From Sphingomonas morindae (GTDB lineage Bacteria > Pseudomonadota > Alphaproteobacteria > Sphingomonadales > Sphingomonadaceae): DNA of 64,000 nucleotides. This document shows positions 27,543 through 39,211 of the stretch, piece after piece. Position numbers and translations under genes: made by a program. Within the stretch, counting starts at the first letter, position 1, and the number at the start of each line of letters is the position of its first letter. Under the pieces are notes generated by a model that did not search any database, was not told the origin of the DNA, and was given only the letters and a program-made list of their open reading frames with translations. The stretch lies in NCBI RefSeq assembly GCF_023822065.1, contig NZ_CP084930.1, forward strand, positions 2,744,001 to 2,808,000, in the 5' to 3' direction.

Positions 27543-28813
27543 TGGGGCTCCGTGAGTGTCGCGGCGATGCGGGCGGCGAGCCGTTCGGCCACCGCGGTCT
27601 TGGCGAGGCGCGGCCATTCCTCGACACCGGTCTCGGTGACGAGCAGCACGCGGTTTTCCGCGCCGCCCATCACATCGCCCGACACGTCGTTGGCGACGAT
27701 CCAGTCGCAACCCTTGCGGGCGCGCTTGGCGGTGGCGTGGGCGAGCAGCTGCTCGGTCTCGGCGGCGAAGCCGACCAGCAGACGCGGGCGGCGCGGATCG
27801 CGCGCCAGGCCGGCGAGAATGTCCGGATTTAGGTGCAGCGCGAGCGAAGGCGCGGCCTCGCCCTTCTTCACCTTTTGCGGCGCCGGCTCGGCATACCAGT
27901 CCGCCACGGCGGCGACGAGGATGGCGGCATCGGCCGGTAGCGCCGCATCGACGGCGGCGGCCATGGCCCGCCCGCTCTCGACATCGACGCGGGTGACGCC
28001 CGCGGGCGTGGGGAGAGAAACGGGGCCGGCGACCAGCGTGACCCGCGCGCCGAGTCGCGCCAGCGCGCCGGCAAGGGCGAAGCCCTGGCGCCCCGAGGAG
28101 CGGTTGGCGATGTAGCGGACGGGATCGATCGGTTCGTGCGTGGGCCCGGCGGTGACGAGCATGTGCCGCCCGGCCAGCGGCGCGGGTGCGGGCGCGGCGG
28201 CGGACGGCGCCAGCGCGGCGGCGATCGCGGCGAGGAGCGCGTCCGTTCCCGGCAGGCGGCCGGGGCCGAACTCGCCACACGCCATCGGCCCCTCCTCGGG
28301 CTCGATCACCGTCACGCCATCGGCCCGCAGCCGCGCCACATTGCGCTGCGTGGCGGGGTGCAGCCACATGCGCACGTTCATGGCGGGTGCGGCGAGCACG
28401 GGCTTGTCGGTGGCGAGCAGCAGCGTGGTGGCGAGATCATTGGCGAGGCCGGCCGCCATGCGCGCCAGCAGATCGGCGGTGGCCGGGCACACCACCACCA
28501 GATCGGCTTCGCGGCTGAGCTGGATATGCCCCATCTCGACCTCGTCCTTGAGATCCCAGAGGCTGGTATGCACGGGATTTTCGGATAGCGCCGCCAAGGT
28601 CAGCGCGGGCACGAACTGGGCGCCCGCCTCGGTCAGCACGCAGCGCACCGAGGCGCCCGCGCGGCGAAGCGCGCGGATCAGCTCGCACGCCTTATACGCG
28701 GCGATGCCGCCGCCGATCACGAGAAGAATGCGCTTGCCGTCCACCGCCGCTACATGGCGCCGCGACCCGGACTTGTCGAGCGACCAGGCGCGGATCGGGC
28801 GCCGCTTGGCCAT
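27539..28813 (-). CDS. coaBC: Bifunctional phosphopantothenoylcysteine decarboxylase/synthetase
   Basis: Two steps of coenzyme A synthesis. The 424-residue protein has an N-terminal flavoprotein decarboxylase domain ([19 protein letters not shown]; catalytic region [19 protein letters not shown]). Its C-terminal CTP-dependent synthetase domain begins [26 protein letters not shown] and includes [10 protein letters not shown]. The start is either ATG 28813, giving a 22-residue basic extension, or GTG 28744, just before DGKRILLV. Divergent from dnaE. Confidence 0.95.
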   Translation of the reverse strand: MAKRRPIRAWSLDKSGSRRHVAAVDGKRILLVIGGGIAAYKACELIRALRRAGASVRCVLTEAGAQFVPALTLAALSENPVHTSLWDLKDEVEMGHIQLSREADLVVVCPATADLLARMAAGLANDLATTLLLATDKPVLAAPAMNVRMWLHPATQRNVARLRADGVTVIEPEEGPMACGEFGPGRLPGTDALLAAIAAALAPSAAAPAPAPLAGRHMLVTAGPTHEPIDPVRYIANRSSGRQGFALAGALARLGARVTLVAGPVSLPTPAGVTRVDVESGRAMAAAVDAALPADAAILVAAVADWYAEPAPQKVKKGEAAPSLALHLNPDILAGLARDPRRPRLLVGFAAETEQLLAHATAKRARKGCDWIVANDVSGDVMGGAENRVLLVTETGVEEWPRLAKTAVAERLAARIAATLTEPQ

Positions 28814-28847
28814 GGCCAGACGCCCCGCCTTGGCGCATAGGGAGGGG

Positions 28848-31800
28848 ATGCATTCCCCGTTCGTGCCGCTGCGAGTCTTCACCGCCTTCACCATGCTCGA
28901 GGGCGCGATCGATCCCAAGGCGCTGGCCAAGGCCGCCGCCAAGCGCGGCTTCCCGGCCGCCGCGATCTGCGACCGCAACGGCCTCTACGCCGCCATGGCC
29001 TTCTCCGCCGCCGCCAAGGCCGAGGGGGTGCAGCCGATCATCGGCGCGCTCCTGGGCGTGGCGCGCCCGGCCGCCTGCGGTGGCGCCGAGGAAGGCAAGC
29101 CGCCGGTGATCGACTGGCTGCCGCTCTTCGCGCAGGACGCGACCGGCTACGACAATCTCTGCGCGCTCGTCTCCGCGGCGCATCTCGATCGGCCGATCGA
29201 GCAGGATGCGCATGTGCCTATGGCGGCGCTGGAAGGCCGCACCGACGGGCTGATCGCGCTGACCGGCGCGGCCGATGGCGCGCTGGCGCGCCTCTACGGC
29301 GAGGGCCAGGCCGCGCATGGCGAGGCCTATGCCGATCGGCTCGCGGCGCTCTTCCCCGATCGGCTGTTCATCGAGCTGGCGCGGCGCGGCATGGCGATCG
29401 AGGAACAGGCCGAGCCGGCGCTGGTCGCGCTCGCCTATGCGCGCGGCTGGCCGCTGGTGGCGACCAATCCCGCCTGCTTCCTGGAGCCGGATTTCCACGG
29501 CGCGCACGACGCCATGCTGTGCATCGCCGATTCGGCCTATCTCGATTCGGACGAGCGGCGCCGCTCGCTCGCCGATGCCTGGCTCAAGCCCGCCGAGGCG
29601 ATGGCCGACGCCTTCGCCGATCTGCCCGAGGCGATCGCCAACACCGCGCTGGTCGCCACCCGCACCGCCTTCGCCGCCCCCAAGCGCAAGCCGATCCTGC
29701 CCAGCCTGGCGGGCGATCGCGAGGGCGAGGCGGCGATGCTGCGGCGCGACGCCCGCGCCGGGCTGGAGGCGCGGCTGCGCCACTATCAGCCCGAGGGGCC
29801 GCTCGAGCCGCGCTTCGCCGCCTATTTCGAGCGGCTCGACTTCGAGACGGACATCATCGTCCGCATGGGCTTTCCGGGCTATTTCCTGATCGTCGCCGAT
29901 TTCATCAAATGGGCGAAGGATCACGATATCCCGGTGGGCCCCGGGCGCGGCTCGGGGGCGGGCTCGGTGGTCGCTTGGGCGCTCACCATTACCGATCTCG
30001 ATCCGCTGCGGCTGGGGCTGCTGTTCGAGCGCTTCCTCAATCCCGAGCGCGTCTCGATGCCGGACTTCGACATCGATTTCTGCGAAACCCGGCGCGGCGA
30101 AGTGATCCGCTACGTGCAGGAGAAATACGGGCGCGACCATGTCGCGCAGATCATCACCTTCGGAAAGCTGAAGGCGCGCGCAGTGCTGAAGGATACCGGC
30201 CGCGTGCTGCAGATGAGCTATGGCCAGGTGGATCGCCTCGCCAAGCTGGTGCCCAACCATCCCACCGACCCCTGGACGCTGGAGCGCGCGCTCAACGGCG
30301 TCTCGGAGCTGCATACCGAGGTGACGCGCGAGCCGCAGGTGCGGCGACTCTTCGATCTGGCGATGAAGCTCGAGGGCTTTCCCCGCCATTCCTCCACCCA
30401 TGCCGCGGGCGTGGTGATCGGCGACCGGCCGCTGGACCAGCTGGTGCCGCTGTATCGCGATCCGCGCTCGGACATGCCCGTCACCCAGTTCGACATGAAG
30501 CATGTCGAGGATGCGGGCCTGGTGAAGTTCGACTTTCTCGGGCTGAAGACGCTGTCGGTCCTGCAGAAGGCGGTGCAGATGCTGGCGCGGCGCGGGATCG
30601 CGGTCGATCTCGCGGCGCTCGCCTGGGACGATCCGGCGGTGTTCGAGCTGCTGATGTCCGGCAATACGGTGGGCGTGTTCCAGCTCGAATCCGAGGGCAT
30701 GCGCCGCACCCTGTCGGCGGTGCGGCCAACCTGCTTCGAGGACATCATCGCGCTGGTCTCGCTCTACCGGCCCGGCCCGATGGACAATATCCCGATGTTC
30801 GGCGCGCGGAAGAATGGCCGCGAGCCGATCGAATATCCGCATCCGCTGCTGGAGGGCATTCTCAAGGAAACCTACGGCATCTTCGTCTATCAGGAGCAGG
30901 TGATGCAGGCGGCCCAGGTGCTGGCCGGCTACAGCCTGGGCGAGGCCGACCTGCTGCGCCGTGCGATGGGCAAGAAGATCAAGGCCGAGATGGACGCGCA
31001 GCGCCAGCGCTTCATCGACGGCTGCGCCAAGAATCAGATCGGCGCGGACAAGGCCAACGAACTGTTCGACTTGATCGACAAGTTCGCGGGCTATGGCTTC
31101 AACAAGAGCCATGCCGCCGCCTATGCGCTCGTCGCCTATCAGACCGCCTGGATGAAGGCGCACCACAAGCCGGAATTCTTCGCCGCCTCGATGTGCTACG
31201 ACATGGCGCAGACCGACAAGCTGGCGGTGTTCGTGGAGGATATGCGGCGCATGGACGTCGCCTGCCTGCCGCCCTCGATCAACCAGAGCGAGGCCGAGTT
31301 CAGCGTCGAGCCGCAGGGCGAGGGCGAGGGCGGCGCGGTGCGCTACGCGCTCGGCGCGCTCAAGGGCGTGGGTGAGCGCGCGATGGAGGAGCTGGTGGCG
31401 GAACGCCGCCGCGGCGGCGCCTTCGCCAGCCTCGAGGATTTCGCCGATCGCATCGATCCCCGGCTGCTCAACCGCCGCCAGCTGGAAAGCCTTGCCGCCG
31501 GCGGCGCGTTCGAGCCGCTGGGCCTTGAGCGCGCGGCGGTGCATGGCGGCGCGGAGACGATCCTCGCCCATGCCGCCGCCGCGCACGAGGCACGCACCAG
31601 CGGGCAGGGCGGCCTGTTCGGCGGCCCCGCCGATGTGCCGCCGATCCGCCTGCCGGGCGCGCACTGGACGATGGCGGAGGCGATGGCGGCCGAGAAGGAG
31701 GCCTTCGGCTTCTATTTCTCGGCGCATCCCACCGATCGCTTCCGCCACCTCGCCCAGGCGCATGGCTGCCGCTCCTTCGCGCAGGTCTGCGCCATGCCGC

Positions 31801-32378
31801 CGGGGCCGCCGGTGCAGGTGGACGATCGCGGGCGGCGCCAGCCCCAGCCCAGCGTCGCCATGGCGGCGTTGATCGAGGGCGCGAGCTGGCGCACCGCCGC
31901 CAAGAGCGGCCGGCGCTATCTCTTCGCGGTCTGCTCCGATGCGACCGGCCAATATATGGCCAGCTGCTTCGACGACGAGGTGGCGGTGCGGATCGAGGAG
32001 ATCGCCAAGGCCGGCGGCTGCGCGCAGCTGATGGTGGAGCTGGACCGGCGCGAGGGCGACGAGACGCCGCGCGTCACCATCCGTGCGGTCCGCCCGTTCG
32101 AGGGCATGACCATGGCCACCCGGCTGCGCCTCGACCTGTGGATCGAGGCCGAGGCGGCGGCGGCCCCGGTGGCGGCGCTGCTCGCCCCGGCGCGGGGCGG
32201 CGGCAAGGGCGAGCTGCACATCTTCGCCACCGGCCCGGGCGGTACGCCGGTGCACATTCTGGCCGGCACCGACTATCTTTTCGATGCCGAACTGGTGGCG
32301 CGGGTGGAGCGGGTGCCGGGCATCGCCTCGGCGCGGCTCGCGCCGTTCGAGGCGCCAAGGCTGGCGCTGGTCGGCTGA
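28848..32378 (+). CDS. dnaE: DNA polymerase III alpha subunit with degenerate PHP domain
   Basis: Catalytic subunit of the replicative polymerase. The 1176-residue protein starts at ATG 28848 behind a GGAGGGG ribosome-binding site. Its N-terminal PHP domain (1-280) lacks the usual metal-binding histidines: it reads FVPLRVFTAFTMLEG where other DnaE proteins have two His. The palm has VGPGRGSGAGSVVAWAL and catalytic Asp406 and Asp408 in PDFDIDF, plus the third Asp in QFDMKHVEDAGLVKFDFLGL. The fingers contain GKKIKAEMDAQR and FNKSHAAAYALVAYQTAWMK. HhH and OB regions and a diverged C-terminus follow. Canonical in length, so the main polymerase, not the DnaE2 mutase. Confidence 0.96.
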   Translation: MHSPFVPLRVFTAFTMLEGAIDPKALAKAAAKRGFPAAAICDRNGLYAAMAFSAAAKAEGVQPIIGALLGVARPAACGGAEEGKPPVIDWLPLFAQDATGYDNLCALVSAAHLDRPIEQDAHVPMAALEGRTDGLIALTGAADGALARLYGEGQAAHGEAYADRLAALFPDRLFIELARRGMAIEEQAEPALVALAYARGWPLVATNPACFLEPDFHGAHDAMLCIADSAYLDSDERRRSLADAWLKPAEAMADAFADLPEAIANTALVATRTAFAAPKRKPILPSLAGDREGEAAMLRRDARAGLEARLRHYQPEGPLEPRFAAYFERLDFETDIIVRMGFPGYFLIVADFIKWAKDHDIPVGPGRGSGAGSVVAWALTITDLDPLRLGLLFERFLNPERVSMPDFDIDFCETRRGEVIRYVQEKYGRDHVAQIITFGKLKARAVLKDTGRVLQMSYGQVDRLAKLVPNHPTDPWTLERALNGVSELHTEVTREPQVRRLFDLAMKLEGFPRHSSTHAAGVVIGDRPLDQLVPLYRDPRSDMPVTQFDMKHVEDAGLVKFDFLGLKTLSVLQKAVQMLARRGIAVDLAALAWDDPAVFELLMSGNTVGVFQLESEGMRRTLSAVRPTCFEDIIALVSLYRPGPMDNIPMFGARKNGREPIEYPHPLLEGILKETYGIFVYQEQVMQAAQVLAGYSLGEADLLRRAMGKKIKAEMDAQRQRFIDGCAKNQIGADKANELFDLIDKFAGYGFNKSHAAAYALVAYQTAWMKAHHKPEFFAASMCYDMAQTDKLAVFVEDMRRMDVACLPPSINQSEAEFSVEPQGEGEGGAVRYALGALKGVGERAMEELVAERRRGGAFASLEDFADRIDPRLLNRRQLESLAAGGAFEPLGLERAAVHGGAETILAHAAAAHEARTSGQGGLFGGPADVPPIRLPGAHWTMAEAMAAEKEAFGFYFSAHPTDRFRHLAQAHGCRSFAQVCAMPPGPPVQVDDRGRRQPQPSVAMAALIEGASWRTAAKSGRRYLFAVCSDATGQYMASCFDDEVAVRIEEIAKAGGCAQLMVELDRREGDETPRVTIRAVRPFEGMTMATRLRLDLWIEAEAAAAPVAALLAPARGGGKGELHIFATGPGGTPVHILAGTDYLFDAELVARVERVPGIASARLAPFEAPRLALVG

Positions 32379-32406
32379 GCGGAGGGCGCGCGCCGCGCCC
32401 GCCGGC

Positions 32407-32410
<4 letters not shown>
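32375..32410. terminator. Composite hairpin between dnaE and cmk
   Basis: GGGCGC (32384-32389) pairs with GCGCCC (32395-32400). Outside it CTGAGC (32375-32380) pairs with GCTCAG (32405-32410), so both convergent TGA stop codons are in the outer stem. No U-tract; probable bidirectional 3'-end structure. Confidence 0.45.
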
Positions 32411-34457
<2,047 letters not shown>

Positions 34458-34485
34458 TCAATCCGACTCGATGGGACGAACATAC

Positions 34486-34806
34486 ATGGTGAAGCCTGAA
34501 TGGGGCACCAAGCGGACCTGCCCGAAATGCGGCACCCGCTTCTACGATCTCGGCAAGGACGATCCGGCCACCTGCATCAATTGCGGCGTGTCCTGGGCGC
34601 CGGAGCCGGTTCTGAAATCCAAGCAGCCCCTGCCGTTCGACGCGCCCAAGCCGGTCGAGAAAGTGGCCGACACCGAAGCCGATGCCGATCTCGCCGAGGA
34701 TCTGGACATCGAGGAAGAGGATGGCGAGCCCGTCGACGACGACACCGATCTGGGTGGCGACGATGATCTCGGCGTGGCCAAGCACGAAGAGGATGACGAG
34801 CAATAA
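34486..34806 (+). CDS. TIGR02300 zinc-ribbon protein with acidic tail
   Basis: The 106-residue protein begins MVKPEWGTKRTCPKCGTRFYDLGKDDP and has CINCG next, giving a C4 zinc ribbon in the first 35 residues. A linker and a highly acidic C-terminal half follow (many Asp/Glu). This arrangement is the hallmark of the TIGR02300 family, common in alphaproteobacteria and of unknown function. Start 34486 preferred over an in-frame ATG at 34471. Divergent from aroA with 109 bases between starts. Confidence 0.9.
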   Translation: MVKPEWGTKRTCPKCGTRFYDLGKDDPATCINCGVSWAPEPVLKSKQPLPFDAPKPVEKVADTEADADLAEDLDIEEEDGEPVDDDTDLGGDDDLGVAKHEEDDEQ

Positions 34807-34819
34807 GCCGATGGGACGG

Positions 34820-34856
34820 GCGGCTCGGAGGGTCCAAAAAAATCTTCACGAGCCGC
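34820..34856. repeat. Inverted repeat downstream of the zinc-ribbon gene
   Basis: GCGGCTCG (34820-34827) and CGAGCCGC (34849-34856) form a perfect 8-bp stem with a 21-base loop that includes seven A residues. It lies 14 bases after the stop. Possible transcript end, or a protein site before tRNA-Ala; function is not shown by sequence. Confidence 0.4.
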
Positions 34857-34929
34857 TTGCCAGACGGGGCGGCCTGCAATAGAGGCAGCGCTCCCGGGGC
34901 CGGAACCCAGCCGGCCGGGACTGATATGT

Positions 34930-35005
34930 GGGGCCGTAGCTCAGCTGGGAGAGCGTCGCAATGGCATTGCGAAGGTCAGGGGTTCGATCCCCCTCGGCTC
35001 CACCA
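34930..35005 (+). tRNA. tRNA-Ala (anticodon GGC)
   Basis: Complete 76-base cloverleaf: acceptor GGGGCCG/CGGCTCC with one G.T pair, D-arm GCTC..GAGC, anticodon stem TCGCA/TGCGA around loop ATGGCAT (anticodon GGC), T-arm AGGGG-TTCGATC-CCCCT, and encoded CCA at 35003-35005. Confidence 0.97.
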
Positions 35006-35129
35006 TTTCCTCGCTTCCCGCCCCTTGATTGTGCCTTCGCCGGTGCGCGCGTGCTTCTCGCGTGCAGCCGCATGCTGTTCTTTTCGTGGCGCTCCGCCTA
35101 ATCTGGGCGCGCGTCGAGAAGGGGCCGCG

Positions 35130-35783
35130 ATGACCGACGATGAGGGCACCAGCAAACTGACCCGCACCAAACAGGCCTGGGCGCGCGAGGGCCGGTTCCT
35201 CACCGGCGACGCGCGCGCGGCCGATGACGGCGCGCGGCTGCCGCCCGGCCAGCATCTGGTGCGCGACTGGCCGGTGCTGGATCTCGGGCGTCAACCCGAT
35301 ATCGCCCGCGAGCGCTGGCGGCTGGAGCTGGATGGGCTGGTCGAACGCCCGCTCTCGCTCGATTGGGCCGGGTTCGCGGCGCTGCCGCAGGCGGTGGTGC
35401 GCTCCGATATCCATTGCGTCACCAGCTGGTCGCGCTTCGACAATGACTGGCAGGGCGTGCGCACGACGGACCTGCTCGAGGCGGTGCGGCCCCGCGCGGA
35501 GGCGGTGCATGTGATGCTGCACGGCTTTGACGGCTACACCACCAATGTTCCGCTCGCCGATTTTGCGGCGCCCGAGGCGATGCTCGTCCATGGCTGGCAG
35601 GGCGCGCCGCTCAGCCGCGCCCATGGCGGCCCGGTGCGCGTGGTCATCCCCCATCTCTATTTCTGGAAAAGCGCCAAGTGGATCGCGCGGATCGAGCTGC
35701 TCGGCGCCGAGCGGCTCGGCTTCTGGGAGGTGAATGGCTATCACGCGCGCGGCGATCCCTGGGCGGAGCAGCGCTACAGCTGA
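35130..35783 (+). CDS. Sulfite-oxidase-like molybdopterin oxidoreductase
   Basis: The 217-residue protein contains the oxidoreductase molybdopterin-binding domain. It has LVRDWPVLDLG and LELDGLVERPLSL, then the Mo-coordinating Cys in DIHCVTSWSRFDNDWQGV, HGFDGYTTNVPL, and GGPVRVVIPHLYFWKSAKWI. No signal peptide or Tat motif is visible, so it is probably cytosolic, unlike YedY/MsrP. Start ATG 35130. No heme-binding partner nearby. Substrate unknown. Confidence 0.88.
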   Translation: MTDDEGTSKLTRTKQAWAREGRFLTGDARAADDGARLPPGQHLVRDWPVLDLGRQPDIARERWRLELDGLVERPLSLDWAGFAALPQAVVRSDIHCVTSWSRFDNDWQGVRTTDLLEAVRPRAEAVHVMLHGFDGYTTNVPLADFAAPEAMLVHGWQGAPLSRAHGGPVRVVIPHLYFWKSAKWIARIELLGAERLGFWEVNGYHARGDPWAEQRYS

Positions 35784-35842
35784 GGCCCCATGCAACCCCG
35801 CGCCGCGCCGCCGGTTGTTCTCGCGCATCGAGGAGGCAGGCG

Positions 35843-36154
35843 ATGGCGAAGCAGAGCGGCCGGCAAAAGGCGGTGGTGGAGCGCGTGCTCCATGAGTTCA
35901 AGCAGGGCACGCTGGAAAGCGGCAGCGGAGCCAAGGTGAAGAGCCGCCGCCAGGCGGTGGCGATCGGCCTCAGCGAGGCGGGCGCCTCCGATCGCCAGAC
36001 CCCGGCCGAGAACCGCAAGCGCCTGCGCACAACCGAGGCGCGCCAGGCCGCCGGCGGCGAGACCAAGGCGAGCCTCTATGCGCGGGCCCGCGCGCGCAAC
36101 ATTCCGGGCCGCTCGCGCATGAGCAAGGCGGCGCTGATCCGCGCGCTGGAGTGA
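35843..36154 (+). CDS. DUF6496 / Rho-N-like small basic protein
   Basis: A 103-residue Lys/Arg-rich protein starting at ATG 35843 with AGGAGG 9 bases upstream. The middle KSRRQAVAIGLSEAG matches the small DUF6496 type. The end RSRMSKAALIRALE resembles the first helix of the Rho-N/SAP-like domain that binds nucleic acids. Function is unknown; stress or DNA association is a guess. Its TGA is part of a long hairpin. Confidence 0.8.
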   Translation: MAKQSGRQKAVVERVLHEFKQGTLESGSGAKVKSRRQAVAIGLSEAGASDRQTPAENRKRLRTTEARQAAGGETKASLYARARARNIPGRSRMSKAALIRALE

Positions 36155-36184
36155 CGGGCGACGGCGTCGCGCCGTCGCCCGTCA
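36152..36184. terminator. Perfect 15-bp hairpin between convergent genes
   Basis: TGACGGGCGACGGCG (36152-36166) pairs exactly with CGCCGTCGCCCGTCA (36170-36184) around a TCG loop. The first arm begins with the DUF6496 stop codon. The TonB-receptor stop follows 7 bases later on the other strand. A strong terminator-like structure without U-tract. Confidence 0.65.
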
Positions 36185-36190
36185 GGCCGC

Positions 36191-39100
36191 TCAGAATTTC
36201 AGGCCGGTGCTGAACACGATGTTGCGACCGAGCGCGTCATAGCGCTGGGGAAGCGTGTTGCTGCGCGACAGGCCGACATCATAGGCGTAGGGGAGGATCG
36301 GCGGGCTCTTGTCGAACAGGTTGTTGATCGCGAGCGAAAGCGTTAGGCGCTTGGCCACGGTGACGCCGGTCCAAAGATCGAAATAGTTCTGCGGCGCGAT
36401 CCGATAGAAGGTCTTGCGCTCCTTGCCCGCTTCCCAGCCCAGTTCGGGCCGGCCGGAATTGCGGCTGTTGGTGAGCGAACCAACATAGCGCCAGTTGAAC
36501 GAAACGCTGAAATGCCCGTCGCGTGTGGTGAAGCCGGTGCGCAGGCCATGGGTCCAGCGCGGCATTAGCTGGCAATTCATATAGCCGACGCAGTTGCTGC
36601 GCGGTAGAGTGGAGGCTTCTTGGCCGCCGGCAAAGGTCATCAGCGTGCCGGCGAAGCTGACATCGATCTTGCCGATCTTTCCGATCCCGTGCGCCAATTG
36701 CGCCTGGAAATCTATGCCTCGCGAGATGCTTGTGTAGAAGTTCGTGGTGCCCGCGTCGACAAAGCCGCGGCTCGGCGATCCGGTGAGCGGGCTCGACAGC
36801 GTGCCGTCCGGATTGCGAACGATTTTGGAGCAGTAGAAATCAGATTTGATCTCGAGGCAGCGCTGCATGAAAAAGCTGCCATAGTTGAAGCCGATCGCGT
36901 TGTTGATCTGGATCATCCAGCGATCCACCGAGAGGCTCAGCCCGGGTAGCAAGCTGGGCGTGAGGACCACGCCGAAGCTTTTGGTGATGGCGTCTTCCGG
37001 CTCGACCGACAGGGCGCCATAGCGCAGCGTGCAGCCCTCTTCGGGGCAGAGCAGATCCTTTGATCCGTACATATTGTCTGGCACGCCTTGGGCATGGCAC
37101 ATTTCAAGCGATGCTTTGGGCGGCGTGTAGATCGTCTTGCTCTTGTCGGCCGGATCGAGCGCCGGCGTCGGCGCGCAGATATCGTTCATCACCTCGCGGG
37201 CGTAGCTGATCCGTTTGGCTTGGCTGATCTCGATGACGGTCGGGGCGCGCTCGGCCTTGTTGATCGAGGCGCGGAAGCTGATGTCCGAAACTGGCGCATA
37301 GATCGCCTCAAGCTTCCAGGTTTTGAAGCCTCCGCCGATGCCACTATATTTGGAGACGCGGTAGCCGGCATCGAGCCGGAGCTGCTTTACGTACAGCTTG
37401 TCCTCCACCAGCGGGGCCTGCACCTCCACATTGCCTTCCCAGACATGCTGAGAAAGGAAGCGGTCCGAGCCTCCGCTCACCATGCGAAAGCGCGCATCCG
37501 CCCAGTCCTTGAACGTATCGCGCCGGAACTCGGCGCCGAGCGCCACCGCGACGCTTTGGCGCGCAAAGGGAGAGACGATGCCGTAGCGCCCCAGGTCGCC
37601 CTGCAGCGTCGCGAGTACGTCGGTGAGGCTGGTGCTGCTATAGAAGCGGCCATCCATCCGGTTTGCCATATAGTGATAGGCGGCCACATCGCTGTTGCCG
37701 GCCTTGAAGGCGTTGAAGGGGACGCAGGCCTCGTCAATACCGTCGCGCTTGGCCCGGCAGGTCGGCGTGCCATTCACCAGCACCACATCCAGCGCGCGCC
37801 GCAGACGCGCGGGATCGGAGTAGGAGTCCGCTACATAAGTAGAGCGGTTATAGGCGTAGACGGTGCCGACATCGTAGCGCCAGCCCTGGGCAATTTCACC
37901 GCGCACACCGGCGCTCAGGCGGAAGCCGTTCCGGGTATACTGCTCCTCCTGCTGGGGCAGGGCGAGGCGATATTTCACGTCCAGCGGAATGGTCACGTCC
38001 GCCCGACCGGCATCGGCACCGCACAAGGTGGTCGCCTGACTTGCCGTCAGGAAGGGATTGTCGCAGCTGATCACATACGGCTTGTCCTTCGAGTCGTCGA
38101 AGGCGCTGTAGGAATAAGCGACGGGGGGCGAGACCCGATAAGACCGGTCCTGGTACCAGAGCAGATCGGCATAAAGTTCCAAAGCGGGCGAGAGGGTCAG
38201 CGTCGCAAAGCCGCCGGCATTTATCCTGCGGTCGCGCCGTTGAAGCTCGGTCTGCTCATAGCGATTGGCGGCGAGGCCCGGTCCGGTGCCATAGGGCACG
38301 AACGTGCCGCTTCCATCCGGATTATTGACGAAGGTCTTGCCTTTCGCGGGCCCGCCCTGGACGACGATGGTGCCATTCTTGCTGTAGGAAGAGGCGCTGC
38401 AGCCGGGATCTTTGGGATCGGCATCCGTCAGCCCGCAGGCCGCGAAGTCTCGCGCGACATTGGGCACGCGGTCGCTCCAGCGATAGTCAACGAAGCCGAC
38501 AAGCTGCAGCGCGCCGTTGAAGAAGCCGTGCCCCGCCGTAAGGGAGAAATCACCCCGGCCGCCATCCGTGGTCATGCCGCGCGGGACGGGAAAGCCATAG
38601 TCGCGTGCCGCGCGGGTGGTGACCGTTTCGCGATTGTTATGATTGTAGAAGCCGTAATTGGCGTTGAGCTGGACGCCCTCGAAATCATGTTTGAGGATGA
38701 AATTGACCACGCCGGCCACCGCATCCGAGCCATAGACCGCCGATGCGCCACCCGTCAGCACGTCGACGCGCTGGACAAGGGCGACGGGAATCATGTTGGC
38801 GTCGGCACCGTTCATGGTGCCCAGCCGCTTGCCGTCGACTAGCGTCAGCGTCCGCTCAAATCCAAGATTACGGAGCTTGATCCGCTGGCGGCCATCCGAA
38901 TCCTGGTAGTTCTGCTGGCTGTCCGGCGCGATCTGCGGCAGCCGGTTGAGCACTTCCTCAATATTCACCGGCGCCTGGGCGGCGATGTCTCGCGCGGAAA
39001 CGGACAGAATCGGCGCCGCCGCCTTATAGTTAAGCCGTTGAATACGTGTGCCGGTCACGACGATGGCGCCCGGATCGGCGGTCCGCTGCGTGTCCGTCTC

Positions 39101-39211
39101 GGCCGTAGCCGCCTTGTCCTGGCCCGGCACCTCGGCCGCTTCGGCCCGCCCCGCCGCCAGCGCGACCAGCGCCGCCGTGAGGCACGATGACGTCATCCAC
39201 CTTGCTCGCAT
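36191..39211 (-). CDS. TonB-dependent outer-membrane receptor
   Basis: A 1006-residue protein with signal peptide (SSCLTAALVALAAGRAEA), a TonB box region near 45-60 (GAIVVTGTRI), and a plug domain (PVNIEEVLNRLPQIAPD, RIKLRNLGFERTLTLVDGKRLG, GGASAVYGSDAVAGVVNFIL). A long 22-strand barrel ends in FSTGLKF with a terminal Phe. The extracellular loops carry several Cys. Start ATG 39211 has GGGGGGAAG just upstream. No transport or catabolic genes are adjacent, so the ligand cannot be inferred. Base composition is lower in GC than its neighbours. Confidence 0.93.
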   Translation of the reverse strand: MRARWMTSSCLTAALVALAAGRAEAAEVPGQDKAATAETDTQRTADPGAIVVTGTRIQRLNYKAAAPILSVSARDIAAQAPVNIEEVLNRLPQIAPDSQQNYQDSDGRQRIKLRNLGFERTLTLVDGKRLGTMNGADANMIPVALVQRVDVLTGGASAVYGSDAVAGVVNFILKHDFEGVQLNANYGFYNHNNRETVTTRAARDYGFPVPRGMTTDGGRGDFSLTAGHGFFNGALQLVGFVDYRWSDRVPNVARDFAACGLTDADPKDPGCSASSYSKNGTIVVQGGPAKGKTFVNNPDGSGTFVPYGTGPGLAANRYEQTELQRRDRRINAGGFATLTLSPALELYADLLWYQDRSYRVSPPVAYSYSAFDDSKDKPYVISCDNPFLTASQATTLCGADAGRADVTIPLDVKYRLALPQQEEQYTRNGFRLSAGVRGEIAQGWRYDVGTVYAYNRSTYVADSYSDPARLRRALDVVLVNGTPTCRAKRDGIDEACVPFNAFKAGNSDVAAYHYMANRMDGRFYSSTSLTDVLATLQGDLGRYGIVSPFARQSVAVALGAEFRRDTFKDWADARFRMVSGGSDRFLSQHVWEGNVEVQAPLVEDKLYVKQLRLDAGYRVSKYSGIGGGFKTWKLEAIYAPVSDISFRASINKAERAPTVIEISQAKRISYAREVMNDICAPTPALDPADKSKTIYTPPKASLEMCHAQGVPDNMYGSKDLLCPEEGCTLRYGALSVEPEDAITKSFGVVLTPSLLPGLSLSVDRWMIQINNAIGFNYGSFFMQRCLEIKSDFYCSKIVRNPDGTLSSPLTGSPSRGFVDAGTTNFYTSISRGIDFQAQLAHGIGKIGKIDVSFAGTLMTFAGGQEASTLPRSNCVGYMNCQLMPRWTHGLRTGFTTRDGHFSVSFNWRYVGSLTNSRNSGRPELGWEAGKERKTFYRIAPQNYFDLWTGVTVAKRLTLSLAINNLFDKSPPILPYAYDVGLSRSNTLPQRYDALGRNIVFSTGLKF

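Noticed and set aside
37088-38842. Plus-strand open frame of about 580 codons opposite the TonB receptor
   Set aside because: Antisense to a clear receptor gene; composition is that of a reversed barrel protein.
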